From Sergeia podlipaevii (lineage: Eukaryota; Euglenozoa; Kinetoplastea; Trypanosomatida; Trypanosomatidae): a DNA stretch of 20,614 bases. The notes beneath the pieces were generated by a model. That model worked only from the letters and a program-made list of their open reading frames with translations. It ran no database searches and was not told the DNA's origin. The stretch lies in contig JASANZ010001869.1 in the NCBI GenBank assembly GCA_030849805.1, forward strand, positions 1-20,614, in the 5' to 3' direction. This document shows, one piece after another, positions 15,895 to 20,614 of this stretch (position 1 is the stretch's first letter; the number at the start of each line of letters is the position of its first letter). The position numbers were made by a program, and so were the translations under genes.

Positions 15895-17712
15895 CTAAAA
15901 CAACAAGAACACGCCGTCGTGATCGGTGTTGACAAAGCTGACAGCATCGTACAGATACTGTTTCCTTGCCATCACCTCGTCCTTGGCCGAAGACATACTC
16001 CCTCCCACAGGAGAAGCAGGAGCGCTACTCGCCCCCCTGCCGAACGCAACGCCTGACATCGCTGCCAGCGCAGCGGGATTAAAGAAAATACGATCGCACC
16101 AGGCCGGCACCCGCGTCCGCGCGTATCCCCAGTGGTCCCTCACCACCACAGCTGCCACGCCATCTCTGTGTTCATCCTCGCCCACTCCCGTCACTACCCG
16201 TAGCTGCTGTTGCTCAGGCTTCCGCTTCTCTGAAGGAGATAAGGGGAGGGCAAAAGAACTGGCATAAATTGGGAATGCGCCTGGTCCGCGCGCGATGCGC
16301 GAGTACGTTGGAGCAAAGCGCACTGGCATTTCAGCAAGTTCCATCTTCAGCTGTGTCGCACACGCATCCATCAGGTGCTGCGGCTCCCTGTCAAACTTTG
16401 AGTGCAGCTCCATCACCGCCTCCTCACTGGAAAAGAAACGAGTCCAGAAAAGATCAGGCGTGCGCAAGTTCTTTTTTTCTGGATGCACCTCAATACCATG
16501 AATCTCCTTCGCAAGGCGTGCGATGGTGTGACCGTCAAGGCGGGTGTTGCAGTCACCACCGATGAAGAACGCCTCATCCCGCGAAACTACCGAGAGACAC
16601 TCACACACTGCCTCCAAGAAGCTCTCGACCCGGCGCACCGCGTACGCACTCGGTGACGCCGCAAGCGCCAAGGCGTTGTCATCGTCATTGAAGAGATGCA
16701 TGTTGCACACATTGAGCACGGTTGCACCCAATCGCAAAGAAACAAGCAGAAACCCTTTTCTTGATTTGCCAGCTCCAGAGAATTTCGCTGCGTGAAACAC
16801 ATTCGACACAGAGCCACTGTAGGAGCACGGGTCGTCCAGCACAGGAATATACGTCCGATGAGGAAACGAAAGCAGACTCGTGGTTGCGCAGACGCGCGGA
16901 GAGAGAAACACAATAGTGCCCATCGCAGTAAACGTCTCGCGGTTCCCGTTGTTGTCCATAAGCAGCCCACTGGTCCAACCCGCTTCTGGCAATAGTGAGG
17001 TCGCGAGAATGTTGCCGAGATAGTCGTTGAAACAGCGGTGCATGTGCTTGCCACCGATCTCTTGAAGCTGCAGGACGAACACGTCAATCAACGCGGGGAC
17101 GCTCTTCTGCGCCGAGTACTCCCCCGCCGTCTCAGTATCGTGATTCATGTGAGGACCATTGCAAGTTTGGTAGGAGTGCGCAGCACCATAGCCTCCCGCT
17201 ACCACCACGTCACCAGATGAAGTTTGCGACGCTGAGGCGCCATCACCGTTTGCGGGTACCTCTCCAGCGCATCCCCGTGCCGCAGTCAGTACCGCAACAC
17301 GATGCAGCCAGCAGCGCACGTGCGCAATGAAATCGTTGAGTTCTTCGCGGACTGCAGCGGGAACCCCATCGGAGCCTCCGTCCGAGTTGGTGCATTCAGC
17401 GGGTAACGGAGACGACTGACGTTGCTGCTGCATCTGTGCTATTGTAAAACCCATGGTGGTCGTTGCTGTTGTAAGTGCGGTGGCCGACAGCGCGGAGGTC
17501 GGGTTAGCGCATGCTGGGGTTATTGGATCCACACCATCAGCGGAGGCTTCGATTCCTTTACACGCATCTATTGCTCCAATATTCTGAGTAAGAATAAGAA
17601 CAGTAGGGGTGTTTGAAAAGAATGCCCCAGGGCGTGGGTGCACCGCAAACTTGACAGCAGCGGCGGTCTCACGGATACGTGATGAAGTGCGTGATTCACC
17701 TTTCGTGTTCAT
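15895..17712 (-). CDS. Inositol polyphosphate 5-phosphatase-like protein (EEP fold)
   Basis: The 605-residue product belongs to the exonuclease/endonuclease/phosphatase superfamily and best fits the inositol polyphosphate 5-phosphatases, which remove the 5-phosphate from inositol phosphates or phosphoinositides. Family landmarks are present in order: LTQNIGA (41-47) for the TWNVG strand, VLQLQEIGG (213-221) with metal-ligand E218, NVCNMHL (334-340) for the catalytic-site histidine strand, FIGGDCNTRLDG (383-394) for GDxNxR, APTYSR (467-472), PAWCDRIFF (536-544) for the P-x-WCDRI signature, and TDHDGVF (596-602) for the final DH pair. All expected catalytic residues look intact, so it should be active. 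A low-complexity segment of about 150 residues (48-205) separates the first strand from the LQE motif. I see no membrane segment or lipidation motif. Substrate cannot be told from sequence. Confidence 0.88.
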   Translation of the reverse strand: MNTKGESRTSSRIRETAAAVKFAVHPRPGAFFSNTPTVLILTQNIGAIDACKGIEASADGVDPITPACANPTSALSATALTTATTTMGFTIAQMQQQRQSSPLPAECTNSDGGSDGVPAAVREELNDFIAHVRCWLHRVAVLTAARGCAGEVPANGDGASASQTSSGDVVVAGGYGAAHSYQTCNGPHMNHDTETAGEYSAQKSVPALIDVFVLQLQEIGGKHMHRCFNDYLGNILATSLLPEAGWTSGLLMDNNGNRETFTAMGTIVFLSPRVCATTSLLSFPHRTYIPVLDDPCSYSGSVSNVFHAAKFSGAGKSRKGFLLVSLRLGATVLNVCNMHLFNDDDNALALAASPSAYAVRRVESFLEAVCECLSVVSRDEAFFIGGDCNTRLDGHTIARLAKEIHGIEVHPEKKNLRTPDLFWTRFFSSEEAVMELHSKFDREPQHLMDACATQLKMELAEMPVRFAPTYSRIARGPGAFPIYASSFALPLSPSEKRKPEQQQLRVVTGVGEDEHRDGVAAVVVRDHWGYARTRVPAWCDRIFFNPAALAAMSGVAFGRGASSAPASPVGGSMSSAKDEVMARKQYLYDAVSFVNTDHDGVFLLF

Positions 17713-17718
17713 TCCAAG

Positions 17719-17765
17719 CTAACCAAAACAAAAAAGGGGAGGGGAGGAAGAAGGAAAAAAGGGGG
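17719..17765 (-). promoter_or_regulatory. Predicted spliced-leader acceptor for the phosphatase gene
   Basis: On the minus strand a long C/T tract (about 17729-17765) continues through TTTTGTTTTGGTT to the first AG at 17719-17720. This would leave a 5' UTR of only 6 nt before the ATG at 17712. An alternative AG at 17768-17769 follows another T-rich tract (about 17776-17792) and would give a 5' UTR of about 55 nt. Confidence 0.55.
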
Positions 17766-18604
17766 TACTTTTCAGAAGAAAAAAAAAAAAACTTCCCTTA
17801 GGCAGATGCAAATATGTAAGTGAAAGGTTCCACTCTCGCGAATTCCTCTTTAAGGAAGATTTCTCTTTCAAATAACTCCTCTTCTGTGTACACGAAGAAA
17901 AAGAAAAAAAAAAGAGGAAAAAAAAAAAACTAAATGTGAATGTAGCACAAACCCACTTTGTAACGAGTGTACGTTTGTATGTGTGTATGTCTGTCTCACC
18001 AAAACAAAAAAAAAAATAGTGACTTGAATGAAGATGTACACACACACGCACACAGAAAAAAAAAGGAGAGATATAGGGGCTCTTGTGTTCAAAAATAGTG
18101 TGTGCTCTACTAAATATTGTCTGCGTTTTTTTTTTATTATCAATTTATAATTTTTTTTTCCTTCCTGTATTTCCCTATTCTGTGTCAAATCAACGTCAGT
18201 GTGTATGTACTCGCTAAAAGGAATGTACTTTGTATATAGCTAGAGGTAAAAGCAATGAATAGAGCAGAAAAAAAAAAAAAGAAGAAGTAAGAAAAAAAAA
18301 TGAGAGAAATGGGCAAGTAAAGACATTCTCTCACTCTAAAATGGATAGCACAATAGCAAAAATGAACTGCAGTGAAGTACGCCGCTCAGCAACGCACTTT
18401 GAAATAGTCAAGGTGATGTGGCTCTACACAAGTCAACTAACGCTGTTATACAAGCGCTTCCCCCCTTCTTCGCCTGCCGGTGAATGTTGAGTGTGTATGT
18501 GTTGATAATTTAAATAAAAAAAAATACTCTGAATTCAGAAAAAGAGAAAAAAATATATATATGTATATATATATAATTTCTGTTTTTTCCCTGATCGATA
18601 CGCC

Positions 18605-18622
18605 GGGCGTAAAAATACGCCC
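18605..18622. repeat. 7-bp GC-rich hairpin with AAAA loop
   Basis: GGGCGTA, loop AAAA, TACGCCC is a perfect small stem-loop in otherwise AT-rich DNA. On the minus strand the loop reads TTTT. It lies about 890 nt upstream of the phosphatase start, beyond the predicted splice site, so it is probably outside that mature mRNA. Confidence 0.7.
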
Positions 18623-18786
18623 CTTCCCTCCTATTTCGCACAGTCTTCACACGTCCCTGGATGCGTCTCTGTAGAGGTGCACAGACAAAAATATATAAGT
18701 GGTGGCGTTTAATAGATTTTATTTTCCCATTTTGTAGATATTGGTGTTGCCACTGAGGCTAGTGTTACCTATTACAACTTTTCAGC

Positions 18787-18816
18787 GTAGATATAAATAT
18801 ATATATATATGTCTAC
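18787..18816. repeat. Imperfect 30-nt palindrome with AT core
   Basis: GTAGA and TCTAC arms flank an alternating AT core with a few mismatches. It has the same build as the palindromes at 3620-3647 and 14552-14579. Confidence 0.6.
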
Positions 18817-18871
18817 ATGTGTATATAAAACGTCGCTGTACAGCATATTTTCATTTATTTTTTTTAAAGTT

Positions 18872-18883
18872 GCGCGCGCGCGC
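18872..18883. repeat. (GC)6 alternating tract
   Basis: Twelve bases of strict GC alternation lie in AT-rich surroundings. Such tracts can adopt Z-form DNA. Confidence 0.8.
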
Positions 18884-19293
18884 CATTAAAATAGTAATAT
18901 TAAATAGATAGCGTTGCGTAACCAAACAAAAAAAAAATGGCAATAATACTGCATAAGGTGAAAATACGAGTGTTCTTGTTTTTCTTTCTTTTTTCTTTTG
19001 GAATTGCCTTATATGTTCGTTTGGGCATCTAAAGAAAAATATGTTGTGCTGCTGCATGGGACACCATATAACAAAAATGCTATAAACGAAGTCAGAAAGA
19101 AAGTCACCAATGCACACTTTGCTTACAACATCATCAAATACTTTTATGTTAATAATGATAATAAAAAAGGAAACAAAGAAACAATGCATATCCAAAGCAT
19201 TTAAAAAGAGGGGGGAGTATGTAATGCAGGCCTTTCCTCGTGAATTTTTTTTTTTTCAGGGGAGTGACCTGCTCCTTCGCCTGTTCGTTTGTG

Positions 19294-19317
19294 CATGTAC
19301 GTACGTACGTGCGCGCG
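19294..19317. repeat. (GTAC)n then GCGCGCG alternating purine-pyrimidine tract
   Basis: About three and a half GTAC units (19297-19310) run directly into GCGCGCG, keeping purine-pyrimidine alternation over more than 20 bases. GTAC is self-complementary, so the run is also palindromic. Confidence 0.75.
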
Positions 19318-19490
19318 TTTGTTTCATCGTTCTCTGGAGAAGTTTGATCATTCCTTCTCCGTAGACGAGTTTCTCTGGCACTTCCATCTTCTATTCTTCT
19401 TCTTCACCTTCCAAAAAAAGCAAACGGCCGGTAAATAGATAAGAGAGAAAGAGAGAGAAACAACACACACATACGCACACATTTAAAAAT

Positions 19491-19506
19491 AGAGAGAGAG
19501 AGAGAG
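19491..19506. repeat. (AG)n microsatellite
   Basis: Eight AG units form a CT tract on the transcribed strand. Confidence 0.8.
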
Positions 19507-20573
19507 TTGCCTAAGAAATTTTTTAAAAAAAAGAGCACGCATTTCAATATATAGATTGATTTCTAATAATATATATTTAAAGGGTGACCATTAATATTTC
19601 GCACTGCAGAAAAGTTTTTGAAAAAAAAAATCATATATAACAAAGCAAAGAAAAAATATATATAAGTAAAATAAGAAAAGTGTTTGGTGTGTGAGAGAGA
19701 GAGAGTTATTCTGTTTGCTTGATTATTATTTTTTTCGCCAAAAAAAAAAAAAAAAATTCCATGCACACTATCAGTCAATCATCTTTCTGTTTACAGCTAC
19801 ATAACGCTGAGTAACAACAACAATGTATGTATATATATATATTGCATATGCGTTCTGCAGGCTGAAGTTGTAGCACCAAAACAGAGAAAGACAGATAGCA
19901 TACAGGTGAATATATACCTTAAGTCTTGTAAAAAAAAAAAAAAAAAATGAATGCAGCGTGGGCGTTTTTTTGATTTTGAAAAATAATTATATAACGTTTT
20001 GAGTTACGGTGTTGTTGTTGATATTTGGCAAACTATTGCGCCATTCTTGTGATTAATGTTCCTTTTTCTCTTCTTCCTACAGTATTCCTTTCTTTGTAGA
20101 AGAAGCACACAATAAAAATTTAAAAAAAAAAAGAGAATGCTAAGGACCACGCCCAATCTGCGGTAGTGTATGCTATCAATTTCGGTTCATAACTGAGTAC
20201 AAACAAAATTTAAAAAAAGCAGAGAAAGCACATTTAGTCCATAACTCTCTAATTTTTCTCATCTTTCTGTGTCTTCGCTCTTCTACTTTCTTTCGTAAAG
20301 AAAAAAAAACAAATTTTGAGTTCCTACTATATGAAGAAAGCCCAAACACCTACAAGAGCAAAAAAAAAAAAGATCAATATATCTCATCAGCTTAAAAAGA
20401 GAGAGCTTGCACTGCTGCAGTTCACAGCTGTCCTTCCTACTTCCTTCTCCCTGTCCTTCAATAAATTTATTTTTTCCGTTCTCCCTCTCTCGCCTGAACT
20501 TTCAATACCCTATGTAGAGCAGAGGATCCGGCAAAAAAAATTCTTCATTTCGTTTGCTTTCCTTTCACATCTC

Positions 20574-20614
20574 CTACCTCTTCTCAGCAGCCATGTGCTC
20601 CTTCACAGCGGCGT
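20574..20614 (-). CDS. C-terminal end of an unidentified gene (partial)
   Basis: Reading the minus strand from the window edge gives an open frame ending AAVKEHMAAEKR and a TAG stop at 20574-20576. The base composition changes from AT-rich spacer to GC-rich codons exactly at this stop, the residues are charged and non-repetitive, and the strand agrees with every other gene here. Too little is visible to name the protein. A Lys/Ala/Glu-rich tail of this kind is common in highly expressed proteins, including ribosomal ones, but that is only a guess. Confidence 0.6.
   Translation of the reverse strand, partial: AAVKEHMAAEKR

Larger units (their letters stand above)
17713..20573. other. Longest intergenic spacer, no gene seen
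   Basis: This 2.9-kb stretch covers the 5' flank of the phosphatase gene and the 3' flank of the partial gene at the window edge. It has A/T homopolymers, GA, GTAC and GC alternating tracts, AT palindromes and a GC-rich mini-hairpin. The section 18330-18480 is less repetitive but has no long open frame and no tRNA-like fold that I could recognise. Open frames elsewhere are poly-Lys or poly-Phe translations. Confidence 0.65.

Noticed and set aside
4944..17712. An operon-like metabolic cluster linking the SAT-like, dehydrogenase-like and phosphatase genes
   Set aside because: Shared strand and adjacency are expected for any trypanosomatid polycistronic unit, each gene has its own predicted splice site, and no common pathway is evident.
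18330..18480. Possible small RNA gene in a less repetitive spacer section
   Set aside because: I could not find a cloverleaf, tRNA B-box-like sequence or clear snoRNA boxes, so I do not call a gene.
1..20614. Mobile elements, CRISPR arrays, viral genes
   Set aside because: No reverse transcriptase, transposase or integrase motifs, no regularly spaced repeats and no terminal repeats with target duplications were seen.

Overview
The window reads as nuclear DNA of a trypanosomatid (Kinetoplastea). All five genes I can support lie on the minus strand, have no introns, and are separated by 2.2-2.9 kb spacers packed with homopolymer and microsatellite sequence. Three of the four complete genes have a long pyrimidine tract followed by the first AG at 5-205 nt upstream of the start codon on the coding strand, which is the layout of spliced-leader trans-splicing; the fourth has a weaker version. 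There are no bacterial-type promoters, ribosome binding sites or operators. I cannot name the genus. The long spacers and glutamine/serine/alanine-rich low-complexity protein segments are the main clues beyond gene order.

Layout in transcription order (high to low coordinates): (1) the last 12 codons of an unidentified gene (20574-20614); (2) a spacer of about 2.9 kb; (3) a 605-residue phosphatase of the inositol-polyphosphate 5-phosphatase/exonuclease-endonuclease-phosphatase fold (15895-17712), followed in its 3' flank by two close, near-perfect hairpins; (4) a spacer of about 2.2 kb after those hairpins; (5) a 1720-residue protein (8308-13470) whose only recognisable globular part resembles the starter-unit/acetyl-transacylase (SAT) domain at the N-terminus of fungal fatty acid synthase beta and polyketide synthases, with both catalytic positions apparently replaced; (6) a spacer of about 2.6 kb; (7) a compact 268-residue protein (4944-5750) that looks like a shortened isocitrate/isopropylmalate dehydrogenase fold with altered metal ligands; (8) a spacer of about 2.2 kb; (9) a 909-residue RNA-binding protein (12-2741) with one ordinary RRM and one RRM that seems to be split by a low-complexity insert.

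The genes do not form an evident pathway. In trypanosomatids neighbouring genes share a polycistronic transcript without sharing function, so adjacency should not be read as an operon. The most notable theme is that two of the five proteins appear to be pseudo-enzymes built on metabolic folds, and three have a conserved domain interrupted by a low-complexity insert. All fold assignments come from reading the sequence by eye and need a profile or structure search.
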